From contig JARYHS010008074.1 in assembly GCA_031002005.1 (NCBI GenBank), positions 272,243,930 through 272,307,929 on the forward strand: 64,000 nt of DNA, written 5' to 3'. This document shows, in pieces, positions 11,344 to 21,990 of the stretch. Numbering within the stretch: position 1 is the stretch's first letter; each line of letters opens with the position of its first letter. Position numbers and translations under genes: made by a program. The notes under the pieces are model-generated. The model searched no databases and had not been told where the DNA came from. It saw nothing but the letters and a program-made list of their open reading frames with translations. Source of the stretch: Vandiemenella viatica. Its lineage: Eukaryota; Arthropoda; Insecta; Orthoptera; Morabidae.

Positions 11344-11542
11344 TAAGGGGACATCCATGAATTACGTGTTTTTCCGGATTTCCGGACCCCCCACCCCTCT
11401 GGTGAGATCTGGTTTATGAGAACCCCCCCCTAGTAATCGCCCTCGAAACTTTTGTAGACTTTTTTTTAGCTCTACAGTACAAGCAACTTTTCACAACCCC
11501 CCCCCCCCTATTTCACCTCACGTAATTTATGTATGCCCCTAA
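11344..11542. mobile_element. TAA-flanked C-tract MITE (copy M1)
   Basis: A 193-bp element (11,347-11,539) between two TAA triplets. The left end GGGGACATCCATGAATTACG is the imperfect reverse complement of the right end CGTAATTTATGTATGCCCC. The interior has two C-runs (C8 and C9). It is non-coding. A 3-bp TAA duplication with short TIRs is the PIF/Harbinger pattern. Confidence 0.75.
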
Positions 11543-11706
11543 GTAGTAGTGCAACATAAACTATGGAATCGTCTCCTTTCAGCTTCAGATAGATGGGAGC
11601 CACAGGATGGTCTACAAGTGATCAGCAACCCATTCTAGAAGATCTGGATAGTGTGTACCATATGGCAGAGATCTGTTATTCTGAGACTCAAACAGGGGTG
11701 TTAAAC

Positions 11707-11812
11707 CGAGGACGCGAATTCCCATCCGGATTTCGGTTTTCCACGGTTTCCCGAAAATACTCCAGATGAATGCCGGGATGGTTCCTGCAAAAAAAAAGCC
11801 TAATTCTGAAGG
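11707..11812 (+). mobile_element. SINE-A body fragment
   Basis: Contains CCATCCGGATTTCGGTTTTC, CACGGTTTCCCG and AATGCCGGGATGGTTCC. The tRNA head is mostly missing and the tail is lost after an A9 tract. Confidence 0.75.
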
Positions 11813-12258
11813 AAAAAATCTTTCCCAAAGAAACTCATCGTTTCGTTATGAAAATTGAAATGTCGCCATCACAACACCACATTACTATTGGGCGTTTTCA
11901 GTTAGTGTACTGCTGGCAACCTCACAGACTACCATTAACACTCGGTTCCTTTGTGTGGGACGAGCCTCTGTGTAAAGTGGTTTCTGGTGGCTCAGTATCG
12001 TGATTTAGGAGTAATTGCGGATGCGATGCGGCCTGGCCGCCCTGAATAATGGAGCGGCATTAGCATACGCCAGCGGCTCGCAGGCAAAAAGCAAAGCCAC
12101 CAGGTACTCCGCAGTTACACCGCCGTCCTCGTGATACATTTATAACACCAGCGGGCTAGTAAGACGTGCAGAAAGAGCGGCATCGCCACGTTTCACATAG
12201 GCTACAGTATTTCTTCCGTAGGCCGAAGGGGAGACGTTTGTATCAAATGACCAGAAAG
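11813..12258. other. Spacer, no gene seen
   Basis: A plus-strand frame at 11,770-12,003 runs out of the SINE fragment and has no recognisable domain. Confidence 0.35.
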
Positions 12259-12397
12259 TCTACATCTACATCTATACTCTGCAATTCACAATTACTGTGG
12301 GTGGCAGAGGGTGCTAAGCACCAATCCTATTTTAGAGTATTCCAATCCCGAACAGAACGAGGAAAGAAAGAATACATAAATGTATCAGTACGGCATC

Positions 12398-12748
12398 TTA
12401 TCTCTCGAATCTTATCCCTCTGTCATTGCGACCTAAATAGGTTGGCGGAAGAAGTATTTCGTTGCACTCGTAAATTAGAGATTTTCGCATATTCTCCAAC
12501 AAATTTAAACGAAAACGACGTCGTCTGTCCGCCAAACAATCCCAGCCTAACCCACGTATCAGCTCTGTGACACTTACATAAGGACTGTAACTAGCGGTCA
12601 CGAATCGAGCGGCTCTCCTCTGTACTTTCTCTAACGTGTCAATCAATCCCTTGCGATACGGATCCCAAATTGCACAACAGTATTCCAAATGCGGACGCAC
12701 TAGTGTTTTGTACGCTATTTCCTTTGTATGAGCATTGCAGCTTCTCAA
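12398..12748 (-). pseudogene. LINE RT C-terminal region fragment (copy 1)
   Basis: Translates to the region after the polymerase core of L2/CR1-type reverse transcriptase proteins. It has a KTLVRPHLEYCCAIWDP block, then LEKVQRRAARFV and LNLLENMR, which are typical of this clade's C-terminal part. The same segment occurs in copies 2 and 3 in this window with small changes. It is separated from the upstream RT core by frameshifts, so it is not a functional gene. Confidence 0.8.
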
Positions 12749-13029
12749 AATACGACCTATAAAACGTAGTTTGAATTAGCTTTGCCTACGACGAAGTTAT
12801 GTGCAAGTCCCATTTCATGTTGCTTCTGTACTGTTACGCCTAGATACTTCAGGGAATCGACCGTGTCAACAACTGAATTGTTAACTTTGTACTCCGTGAG
12901 CAAACGGGTCTTTTTTATTACTTATTTGCCTTTGCCTTGACACTTTTTACAGTAAGTGTATAGCTGCCATTTACGGCACCATTCCGAAATAACATCCAGA
13001 TCGCGCTGTATTTCTAAGCAATCGTCAGA

Positions 13030-13588
13030 GCACCCCAACTTCCCTATAAATAAGTGCATCATCAGCAAAAAATCGCATCCTGCAATTAACGTTGTCACCG
13101 AGATCGTTTATAAAAATTAAGAAAAGAAGTGGTCCTAATTACACTTCCTTGAGGAACGCCCGAAGTAACATCTAGCTTGAAGAGGCTTCCCCGTCAACAA
13201 ACGACATACTGCGACCTGACAGTTAGAAAATCGCGTATCCATTCGCAGATCTGATTCAGATATACCGTACGCTCGAATCTTCGCTAAAAGGCGGTTACTG
13301 TGGTACAGAGTCAAAAGCCTTCTGGAAATCCAAGAAAATAGCATCAACTTGTGATCCTGCATCGATAACCTTCATTACGTCATGCGAAAATAGAGCCAGT
13401 TGCGTTTCACACGAACGGTTCTTACGAAATCCGTGTTGGTTTGCTGTAAGTAACTCGTTTTCATCCAGAAACTTCATAACGTTAGAGCATATGACATGCT
13501 CCAGAATTCTACTGCAGACAGATGTTAGAGATATGGGTCGATAATTCCTAGGATCTCTCCGATCACCTTTCTTGAAAACGGGAATCAC
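13030..13588 (-). pseudogene. LINE reverse transcriptase core fragment (copy 1)
   Basis: The N-terminal part (13,295-13,588) encodes IPVFKKGDRRDPRNYRPISL, then NQHGFRKNRSCETQL and DAIFLDFQKAFDSVP, the early fingers and motif A region of non-LTR reverse transcriptases. DFQKAFD carries the first catalytic aspartate. After a frame change the sequence continues towards an FADD motif near 13,058-13,066 (motif C, catalytic Asp pair). FADD is intact here, but several frame changes break the protein. The enzyme would copy its own RNA into DNA at a nicked target. Confidence 0.8.
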
Positions 13589-13730
13589 CTGCGCTATTTT
13601 CCAGTCAGAAGGTACTTTTCTTTCTTCTAAAGATTAACGAATATATCTATGATAGAAATGGTTCTATTTCTTCCGCGTATTCCGAAAATAATCTTACTGG
13701 AATACCATCAGGATCAAACTGTAAGCAGAT

Positions 13731-14116
13731 AGGCGTCAACATCATCTTTGCTTGTTTGACAAGTCTGATACTTTTGAGCAGGCACGAACACACATGGCAA
13801 ATACAAAAACTTCATCCTGCATCGGAAATAGTAACCTCTATTCCTGTGAGAGTAGCGAAAATGCTGATTACTTGAATTGTGGTGGCTTAGAAATGGTACC
13901 TAACTACAAAGGAAGAAGGATGATGAATTTGCTAAGGTAACAGCTAGCTACTCGAGAGATCGGTGGACCACATGGGCTGGTATTATTACAGTTGGAGGCG
14001 GGTTGTTGGCTCCAGCCATGCTGGCTTCCGGGTTGTTGGACACATCAGACAATTCGTAAATAAATGCGGTTGTTCAGATGGACAAACGACATCATCACTA
14101 GGTTTAATAGCCCTTA
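13731..14116. other. Spacer, possible LINE 5' remnant
   Basis: The boundary of the LINE is not sharp here. I recognise nothing else. Confidence 0.3.
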
Positions 14117-14340
14117 TTTTTGCTTTACATTTGCGGTCATTAGAGGCAGAATAGAACTGGGCGCATGGAATTAAGGAATTCAGCCATGGCCTTTTGAAGG
14201 AATCACTCCGACATTCGCCTGGAGTGTTTTCGAGGGAACCATGAAAAACCCACGAACTGAATTGCCGGACCGTGTATTCGACCAGCGACTCTCCCGGAAC
14301 GCCAGGCTCAACCGTTTGCCGCTCATCCCACCGCGCTCGG
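14117..14340 (-). mobile_element. SINE-A, diverged
   Basis: Minus-strand copy: GGTCATTAGAGGCAGAATAG (tail), CAGCCATGGCCTTTTGAAGG, GACATTCGCCTGGAGTG and GTTTGCCGCTCATCCCACCG (reverse complement of the A-box region). Nearly full length but substituted throughout. Confidence 0.8.
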
Positions 14341-16572
14341 GTTGAGAAACAAAAACTATAATTCCCTCCTACCGTGGAAATACAATATTGGTAGCAGCAA
14401 TAATTTCGGTGACCTTTTCACTGTTTGTGAAGTGGTGAACATTAAGTTTGCTTCTCGTTACATCGAGTCACCATCGTGTTTCAGTGCTACTTAATCTCGT
14501 AAAAATAGTTGAAAGTGTGAGGATAGATCGGCTAAAGCCAAAGAAATATATATATATATATTACAAGACTTGGCATGGGTTTGTAACTCATCTCTGTGAT
14601 ACGCCAGAAGAACTGCACATTGTATTTCCTACGTTGACTAAACATTCTGCGTTTGTGTCATCTGGTCCAGCCTCAGACTTTTAGTTCGAACTTATTTTTT
14701 CCTCCCTTCATGTAACGCTTACACTGTCTTTGGAAACATAGAACAGAGACTTGTTTCACTCTGATCGAAGATTTATACATTATCGAGGAATTGGCAACCG
14801 TTAGCTGCTAGAATTGTAAGTTCCACAATGGGGAACGAAATGTTCAGTTCGTTGTACATCTTATTGAACGTTGCCAACGACTCAAGAACTTTAAGCAACA
14901 TCTCAACGATGGTTTTAGTAGCAGAATTACCTTCTGTGGCAACCAGCATAGAACTGGTTCCTACAGCGTTGTGTTAAGTTGCAGTTAGTCAAAGCATTTA
15001 TAAGATCTTTGCAAAGTTGTATTCAAAGCCGTAAGTAAGAAGTAAGAACGTGTAGACTCTAATCCAGAAACCTAGACGAAAATATATACTTTTTCATAAA
15101 CATACCAACGTAAAGGTATTACTTGCTGAATATACATATCTAACCGCAAACAAAACTAATATTATGAACTGGTTGTGTACTTTCTGATATTAATTTTTCA
15201 TGTAACTATAACCACGATTTCTGCACTATATTTATACAAACATAACAGTTGAGGAAACGTAGGAGTATCTTGGTCGCATAACAATTCAGCCTTCATACAC
15301 AGGCAATCGTGAGTGTCGGTGTTGATGTTGGAATAATAGCGTTTTGAAGTTAAGAGTTTTATTTGCTGACCGTTTGTGTTACAAGTAGAGTGATTTAAGT
15401 AATGATGCTACGTATAGAACCTTGCTACTCTTCTGGGGCTCTTTTTCTTTAAGCAACGAAACATTCGAAACGACATACTAAAGTTTAATTTTCAAGAGCT
15501 GATACATTAATACAGGAAACACTGAAATGTTACAGTCAGAAAACCGTTCTTTCTCTCTTGAATATTAAAACTTACCACCCATCATTTCAAGAAACTTATT
15601 GTAAGGACATGTGCGTTATGTCACATCACGTATTAAGTGTGTTCCGTACAGCTTGACTTATAACTTATCTGTCTGTAATAATTTAGTTCTAACGGTACAT
15701 GACAGCAGAATCATTTAATATTGTGTAGAAACTATTTTTACAGTTTTTACTGATGTGAAATAAGTAGATACGTATGTTCAAAAATAAAAGATAAACTCTG
15801 CACAGTATACTGAAAAAGAGATGGTTAATTTTTATTCTTTTGGTGAATCCATGGGCTGTACGTAAGTATATAGTTTTTGTGCAAACTCGTTTTGATTTGA
15901 TTTGGTTGTTGAGATGCGGAGCCCCCAGCGTCTGCTGCACTTCCTCCAGCCGAGGTCGTCTGCCGCCACATCCTGCTCACACAACAGCCACTGGCGGCGA
16001 TCACACGCACCTTCTCAGCTGTCTCAGATTACACTCAGCTAAACATTAACACATTCAGTATCAGCTATCCAAACTGTACGCTGAGAAAGTCATTTCGTAG
16101 TACTTTCACTTAAAAGTTTCCTTATATATATGTATGTGTGTTAGAAATACGGAAACGTGTAAAATACAGCGTCGGTGAGTAGCGACTGGATCTTCCCTGT
16201 GTAGCCTCAAACTGACCTCTCTGCTAGTCTTTATAGAACTCTCTAATATACGCGTAAAGTGAACTGAGTCAGGTAAGTGATTATAAGCAGCCTTCACATG
16301 TTTGTTTGACTGAATATTTTAACTCTGTGGATGTTCATTGTTGCTGATCACTGCAAATTTCCTAAACGCCCTGGAGAAAATGCTTTGTAGAGTATGTTCT
16401 GATAAATAAATTGTGTGTAGCATCGTTGGTCAGGATATCCGTAAAGGGTTGTTCAGTGGACAAGTCACAGTGCTGATTTGCCGCACATTTGTCGCGAAGG
16501 ACGTACAGTTTAACGCAGAATCCCCAACCAGGAAGCATCCTGGTGATGTCTTTGAACAAAGCAAAACCAGTA
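14341..16572. other. AT-rich spacer, no gene seen
   Basis: A short (TA)n lies at about 14,546-14,561. A locally GC-rich patch at 15,920-16,010 (CCGAGGTCGTCTGCCGCC) has open frames on both strands without a recognisable domain. A TATATATATG tract lies near 16,122-16,131. Confidence 0.4.
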
Positions 16573-16655
16573 AAAATCCATGAGCCACTGGGATTTGAAC
16601 CCGGGGCCCTGAGTTTTGAAGACTGAGCTATCAGACCGCACTATGTCTGGGTTAA
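16573..16655 (-). mobile_element. tRNA-like SINE head (other family)
   Basis: On the minus strand reads GTCTGATAGCTCAGTC (A-box-like), then CCGGGTTCAAATCCCAGTGG (B-box-like) and GGATTTTTACTGG. Because it continues into non-tRNA sequence and lacks a closed acceptor stem, I call a SINE head, not a tRNA gene. Confidence 0.55.
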
Positions 16656-16999
16656 TTGCTTTGATATTGTACATTGGATTATAATGTTCAAATTCTTCCC
16701 GTAGCACGACTTTCGCTAGTTAGAAGACGTGTGACTTGGGCTAGCAATGATTAGCGGCAAGGACACGCCTTCCAAATACCCACGCTCAGCTCCATGCTTC
16801 TCTGTATACATAAAGACTAATCTGTAGTAGTGAAATGAAGGTAGATATTTGGTTTCTTGCGATAGACGTGGTAGACACGTGTTGCACAATGGAGATTTTA
16901 CCGACTACGGTAGCAGTGAAGTCTTCCTGTATTTACAACAGCGAGGTGAAGGAAAAAGACAATATTTCGACTGCTGGGTTTGTGCTAGAAATATGTCTT
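16656..16999. other. Spacer, no gene seen
   Basis: A plus-strand frame at 16,835-17,071 runs into the SINE-C that follows. No domain recognised. Confidence 0.35.
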
Positions 17000-17208
17000 G
17001 CCAACCTCGGTAGCGCGGGGCTGGAGATCGCCGGTTCGAGTCCGTCCCAGGACATGGGTGGTTTTTATTGAGTGTTGTGTTCGTCCTGTTTTGTCCTTTC
17101 ACTTGAGATTATCACTAGAAAACTAGAAGGGGTAAACACAGTTAAGGAAAATGAAACACAGATGATGCTGGCCGAAAGGCTAGAAAGCCGAAAGCCATTT
17201 AAAAAAAT
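17000..17208 (+). mobile_element. SINE-C copy 1
   Basis: tRNA-derived: CCAACCTCGGTAGCGCGG, then GATCGCCGGTTCGAGTCCG (B box) and GGACATGGGTGGTTTT, a GTTGTGTTCGTCCTG block, and a tail with GCTGGCCGAAAGGC and AGCCATTTAAAAAAA. The last block equals the ATGGCCGAATGCCAT-A-tract end of the other SINE-C copies. Strongly diverged in the middle. Confidence 0.7.
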
Positions 17209-18157
17209 GTCTTCTCTGCACGATCCGGTAATAAGACTTTGTTGAGTGTGATATTTTTGTGCGTAACTCATGGTTGGAAGCTGCTGACGTGGAGCAGCAC
17301 GCGCCATCCTTGTAAGTGAGTTGAGACGGTGTGGACTCCCCACTCCCACGCAGGCAGGAAGACGGCCCCAATGCAATTTCCTGGCCTGCCATGGCGGCGT
17401 CAGCAAGACGGCACCTGCACAGGTCACGACAAACAGACAGTTCACAGATGACTAAAAACAATGTGTAAACAAGAAATCGCTTGTCGCTAATTCCTCAGCT
17501 GTTAGCGTACGCATTTAAATCATTGATAAGTTCCTCCAGAAAATACGTAAGACCATCCCCGAAAATTAGTATGATGATGTTGCCATAGTTTCTACGTTGA
17601 TTATATTTAATCAGTAACATGTGCAGCTGGAGATAGTGTGTTAGTTTTTACTTGGCAGTAATGAAATTAAATGTTTCCATCGCAAGAAGTTCGAGAGTTT
17701 AAAACGAATACAACCAATGCTTCTTGTTTGTGGCGGCAACTACTTTTCGGGTGTCCACGTGTCTGATAGAAATATTTGATAGCCAGAAATACTGGAGGAT
17801 TAGTAGGCCACCTCAACTTTCGAGCGAAGGACCTTGCTGCTACAGTCCTGAGCGATAGTGGCAGAAAAGAAGAGGTCATCCGGCAGGCATGTCAGCATAC
17901 ACAACAGCCAACAATCCGTCTCTATGTCAATATCAAGTTGTTGCCTCTTAGTGCCAAAATAGAACCTCTATGTGTGTGGGGTTCGGTAGCGCATGGGTCC
18001 TCGGACCCGGGCGGGGCAACACCGCTCTGAATGTTTATGCTCGTGTCCTACGACGGTGCTCTGTGAAGCATAGACAGGCGTGGGGGTCCCTGCGCTTCAG
18101 AGATGCCACAGGGCCTTGATGGGGTGAGGGGGCTCGTATGCTGGTGAGCGGGTCCCA
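17209..18157. other. Spacer; GC-rich flank of the Harbinger insertion
   Basis: Overlapping minus-strand frames at 17,065-17,461 have no recognisable domain. From about 17,980 to 18,157 the DNA becomes GC-rich (GGACCCGGGCGGGGC), matching in character the sequence right of the transposon at 21,991. The two sides were contiguous before the insertion. Confidence 0.45.
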
Positions 18158-18160
18158 TAA

Positions 18161-18185
18161 GGCTGTGGTCACAGTGGATGCGTAC
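18161..18185 (+). repeat. Left terminal inverted repeat of Harbinger
   Basis: Begins GGCTGTGGTCACAGTGG and ends GATGCGTAC, directly after TAA. It pairs with 21,963-21,987, with mismatches at positions 6, 7 and 10. The string GTGATCACAGTGG recurs subterminally at about 18,265-18,275. Confidence 0.9.
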
Positions 18186-18364
18186 ACTGACGAGTAATTG
18201 GACGTGCGCGCTCGTGCGTTCTGGTCGGCCTGAAACAAACACTGCGAAACGGGTCAGTGTGATCACAGTGGAAGCGAGTTGGCCGTCAGTTGAGGCGCGT
18301 GCACGCACGACCAGAATTTGGAAGCAGGTCTGCTTGGTTTTTGCTGCGTGCACGTACGACCAAA

Positions 18365-20665
18365 ATGAATATAGAGAGGTTGATTTCTTTAGTTTGTGAG
18401 AGAAAACCTTTTGTGGGATCAAAAGAGTACCATAACCGTGATGTGTCCAAGAAGTTGTGGCAGGAAATCGCATCAGAATTAGATGAGTCATGTGAGTACC
18501 CAACATTACCTTAAATAAAATAGGATTATAAACAAAAATCGTCAAAATTTGAATGATATTCTTGTATATTATCATCATTTGGTACATATCCTTTTTTGGG
18601 ACATAGTAATCTTTGCATTGTGTTCTTAAAATATTGAGTAGCTATTTTATCGAAATTATTATCACTAAAGTAACATATTAAGAGGTACATCAAATTATCT
18701 ATCAAAAATTAAAAGCTAATTTTAGCTATAATTTACAATCGATCATTTATAATTGTTACAATTATTGACTGTCATCGATTACTATAAAGGTAGCATTTAT
18801 TTCAATCGACGTTTGTTTGGACATCACAAAAGTACTTTTTAAATCCTCACGGATTTCATAAGCTCTGATGCTTGCTCCGTTAGTTACTCGTGATGGTTTT
18901 GGTGATTGTAAGCAATAACTATCAATATTTGCAGAGATCTGGTGTTGCGTCTTTTGCGACAAGCCTTCTTTATCGATGATTATGTTATGCAACAGGCAAA
19001 CACATTTGACAATTGTATCAATGTTTTCAGGGCGTACCTCTATTTCCTTCATCAGTAACCTCCATTTGGCACTTAATATGCCAAAAATAAACTCAACTAC
19101 TCTCCTTGCTCTCGAAAGTCTAAAATTAAATGTTTCTTCATCTCCTCGTAAATCTCTTCGAGAATAGGGCTTCAATAAATACGGCTTCAGTGGATAAGTT
19201 TCTTCGGTTAGTAAAACGTGAGGCAAGATAATATCAGAACCTGGTAGAGGTCTTGGTTCAGGAACATGTAGTGAATTATTTTCAAGGTGATGAAATATCA
19301 AGCTTTTACTAAAAATTCCACCATCACTGTGCTTGCCATAGCTTCCAACATCTATGTAGATAAATTTATAATTTGCATCAGCAACTGCTTGAAGCACGAT
19401 GGAGTAGTACTGCTTATAGTTGAAAAACAGTGAACCAGAATGGGGAGGACATTTGATTCTGATATGCTTTCCATCAATACAGCCGATTCAGTTAGGAAAA
19501 TTCCACTGGGTAAAAAAATCTTTCGAAACGGTTAAAAACATTTCTTCAGTATGGAAAGGCATATGATTAGTATGAAGTTCGTCCCATATTGCTTGACAGG
19601 TTTCATAAATAATTGATGCAATTGTATTGTGGGCCATTCTGAACGAAAATGATAATGCTCTGAATGACATTCCGGTGGAAATATATCTGAAACAAAATAT
19701 TTAGCATTATTATGTTTTAGAACAGTGATTATTATAAAACTTTATATACTCACAAGAAAAATTATTAAAGTGACTTTGACAGAATTATTCAGGAATTTTT
19801 AGCACTTTTATTACATTTTGTGAATAAAAATAATAATAATACACGCTTTGCATTTCGGAACTGTCCTCCACGTTTTGCCGCATTACATATTACATGAAAT
19901 GATTTCTTTTTTTAGGTGCAATTTTTAAAAATGGAGGAGTCTGAGCGACAATTTTCGTAAAGAGCTGGCCATGATTAGTAAATGCCGCTCTCGCGATCCT
20001 GGAGGCAGTCAAGTGAAATCAAAGTGGGCCTACTTTCAGATGGTGACATTTTTGAAAGGTACTCAAGCTGGTAGAGATACGTGTAGTAATATACCACCCC
20101 TGAAAAATTCAGAAGGAATAGAAGATGACGTTACTTTAGGTTCTGATGACTGATATTTAGAAGACGCTGATGAGCAACAAAATGAAAATCAGTTACCAAC
20201 AGTGGAACAATCAACAAGCAAATCATCTTCCGTTTTCAGACGACCTCCTGCCAAGAAATTTAAAAGAAATGACAGCATAGAACAAATGATATCTTTAGAA
20301 AAACAAAAACTTGAAGGCTACAAGCAAAATGTAATTCATAGCAATGACGCTCATTATCAGTTTTTGATGAGCTTGTTACCAGAACTAAAAAAAAAGTGCC
20401 AGCGCACAGACAATTGCATGCTCGTATTAGAATACAGCAGGTACTTATAGAAGAACAGCAGCAGCCACTTCGTAATTTTGGTTTCATGCAACATCTGCAT
20501 CAGCACTGCCAACGAGACCGCAGTCAACCTAATCGTCATCAAGTTGTCCGCCATACAGTCCGACAACTCATCACGAGTAAGAAACGCCTCAACAAGGAAC
20601 CGCCTCTCCATATTCTACAGCTGACTATTTCACAAATTTTCAGTCTAATGAGTAACAACTTATAA
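18365..20665 (+). pseudogene. Harbinger MADF-BESS accessory protein, broken
   Basis: Two exons. Exon 1 (18,365-18,491) starts ATG and encodes the first half of a MADF domain (ERLISLVCERKPFV, then KKLWQEIASEL). It ends in a canonical donor, T|GTGAGT. Exon 2 starts at 19,916 after a pyrimidine tract and AG, and restores the codon (phase 1). It encodes the second MADF half (WRSLSDNFRKELAMISK, VKSKWAYFQMVTFLKG), an acidic and lysine-rich linker, then a BESS-like motif (FLMSLLPEL, RIRIQQVLIEEQQQ). In this superfamily the MADF/Myb partner binds DNA and helps the transposase enter the nucleus. Lesions: a frame change in an A-tract near 19,927-19,931, TGA at 20,151-20,153, and a frame change in the A9 run 20,387-20,395. 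The intron holds transposase exon 2 on the other strand. Confidence 0.88.
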
Positions 20666-20706
20666 TTCATTTTTTATACAATTTCCTTGTTGCTGTACTT
20701 GATTTG

Positions 20707-20712
20707 AATAAA
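20707..20712 (+). promoter_or_regulatory. Putative polyadenylation signal of the MADF-BESS gene
   Basis: AATAAA lies about 42 bases after the last codon of the MADF-BESS reading frame, inside the transposase intron on the opposite strand. The position fits a normal 3' end. Confidence 0.5.
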
Positions 20713-20822
20713 TGCGATTAATATTAAATAACTTGGAACAAATAGTTGACGTTATTAAACCAATAATTTTTTATAACGGTCACTTAATGTACCAAAAATT
20801 CTAATTTTATGTTGAATAAGCG

Positions 20823-21010
20823 AGCACCCTGGCGGTTCAGTGGTTAAGGAGTCTGATTTGAGACTGAAAGGTTCCCGGTTTAAATCCCTTTCTAGGTAGG
20901 GATTTTCGAAGGTCCTAAACCTGACTTTCACCTTTTGCACAGATTACAGTAAAATGTTAAATATGTTCTAATGGTGGTTCAGATTCAACATTAAACTGTA
21001 GGTCCCCTCT
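20823..21010 (+). mobile_element. SINE-B copy nested in the Harbinger
   Basis: Head CCTGGCGGTTCAGTGGTTAAGG (A-box-like), CCCGGTTTAAATCCC (B-box-like), GGGATTTTCGAAGG, and a tail with TTCAACATTAAACTGTAGG. It lies in the transposase intron, so it need not have destroyed the gene. It postdates the transposon insertion. Confidence 0.8.
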
Positions 21011-21962
21011 TCGGGCTAACAAGTCTAGATATACACACGAAGCAATTTCAATTAAAAAAGAAGGCTTCAAATGGTTCTGATTGGTCAATACGAACATACA
21101 TTTGGGATAAGTTTTTGTGATAATACGCGTGATTCTGGCATTTCTCTTCGTTGTGTGTGTCTGTGCCAGATGTCACGCAAGCCACTGTCAGCTGTCGCCT
21201 TAATCCGGATATGGCACATCGTAAACTGCTCTTGGTATGGGGTGGCACGGCATTCGATTATTGCAGCAATCAGTGAACTAGATGGAGAACTAGAATAGCA
21301 AATACTAAGATGTTGGAACGTTTTATGAACATTCAGTTGAAACACATAATATATGTCATGTAAGCTTAAGTCACTAATTGCTAAATAAGGTGACTGTTAG
21401 CTTTATCTGAGCTCAGTAAACTATACGCAAGAGATACTTTAACACTATCTATTCAATCAATTTCCAAGTTGTTGTTGTTTTTACTACACGACTTAGTTTA
21501 ATAATAGAAACTACATTTATTCATTTACCTTAATGTAACTGCTAGTTTCTCCATAGGTGCAATGCAACTCCGGAAATTAGTCTGTTTCTCAATTTTCTAA
21601 CTTATTTTCCCTAAAATATAGTTGAATGTTTTTGGCCGCATTTTGAAGTAGCCTAAGAATTTTTGATCATCTTTGATTAGATCAGGGAAAAGTAAAGCAA
21701 ATTCTCTTGAGTTTCCCTGGTAAAATAATATCACTAATCCAACACTCTTTTTCATTTTCCAACAAGAAGAGTCTTAGTACAGAATTATCTAAAAACATCC
21801 AGTCAGCTTCCATTTTTAATGAAATGAAGGAATAATTCCGATTTTCACTGTGACAACAACTACCCTGACGAGCGCGCACGACAAACTCCGATACACTGTG
21901 ACCAGAACCACACTGACGAGCGTGCACGACATTTTCGCATGCGTTATAATAGGTCGTCAAGA

Positions 21963-21987
21963 GTACGCATCCACTGTTACGGCAGCC
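21963..21987 (-). repeat. Right terminal inverted repeat of Harbinger
   Basis: Reads GGCTGCCGTAACAGTGG then ATGCGTAC on the minus strand and abuts TAA at 21,988-21,990. Subterminal GTCACAGTG-type motifs recur just inside, at about 21,892-21,902. Confidence 0.9.
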
Positions 21988-21990
21988 TAA

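Larger units (their letters stand above)
12259..13730 (-). mobile_element. L2/CR1-like LINE copy 1, 5'-truncated
   Basis: Minus-strand non-LTR retrotransposon (Jockey superfamily; L2 or CR1-like by protein pattern). Its 3' end is a TGTAGA-type microsatellite at the left edge, followed by an end sequence shared with the copies at 34,724 and 38,884 (GGGTGGCAGAGGGTGCT on the plus strand). Upstream it encodes reverse transcriptase pieces broken by frameshifts. The 5' end, including any endonuclease, is absent, as expected from incomplete target-primed reverse transcription. Confidence 0.85.
18762..21813 (-). pseudogene. Harbinger DDE transposase, broken
   Basis: Two exons, about 400 codons. Exon 1 (21,813 down to 21,529) encodes the N-terminal region (LRLFLLENEKECWISDII, then PDLIKDDQKFLGYFKMRP). 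It ends in donor AAG|GTAAAT. Exon 2 starts at 19,686 after TTTTGTTTCAG and rejoins in phase 2 to give VTLRYISTGMSFRAL, the family's conserved junction region. The catalytic triad is visible: GCIDGKHI (Asp codon 19,475-19,473), YIDVGSYGKHSDGG (Asp near 19,352) and RRVVEFIFGI (Glu near 19,094). The enzyme cuts and pastes the element at TAA/TTA. Lesions: a frame change near 21,685-21,700, TAG at 21,599-21,597 and TGA at 19,490-19,488. The intron contains MADF exon 2 (opposite strand) and a SINE-B. Confidence 0.92.
18158..21990. mobile_element. Full-length PIF/Harbinger DNA transposon
   Basis: Element 18,161-21,987 (3,827 bp) flanked by TAA on both sides (18,158-18,160 and 21,988-21,990), the 3-bp target duplication typical of PIF/Harbinger. 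The 25-bp terminal inverted repeats match at 22 positions and share ACAGTGGATGCGTAC. It carries the two genes expected of the superfamily, a DDE transposase (minus) and a MADF-BESS DNA-binding protein (plus). Both start within about 210 bp of their own end and read inward, with alternating exons. A SINE-B (20,823-21,010) has inserted inside. Both genes are broken, so the copy is not autonomous now. Confidence 0.93.

Noticed and set aside
16573..16655. A functional tRNA gene on the minus strand
   Set aside because: A and B boxes are present but no acceptor stem pairs and the 3' flank matches SINE-type continuation.
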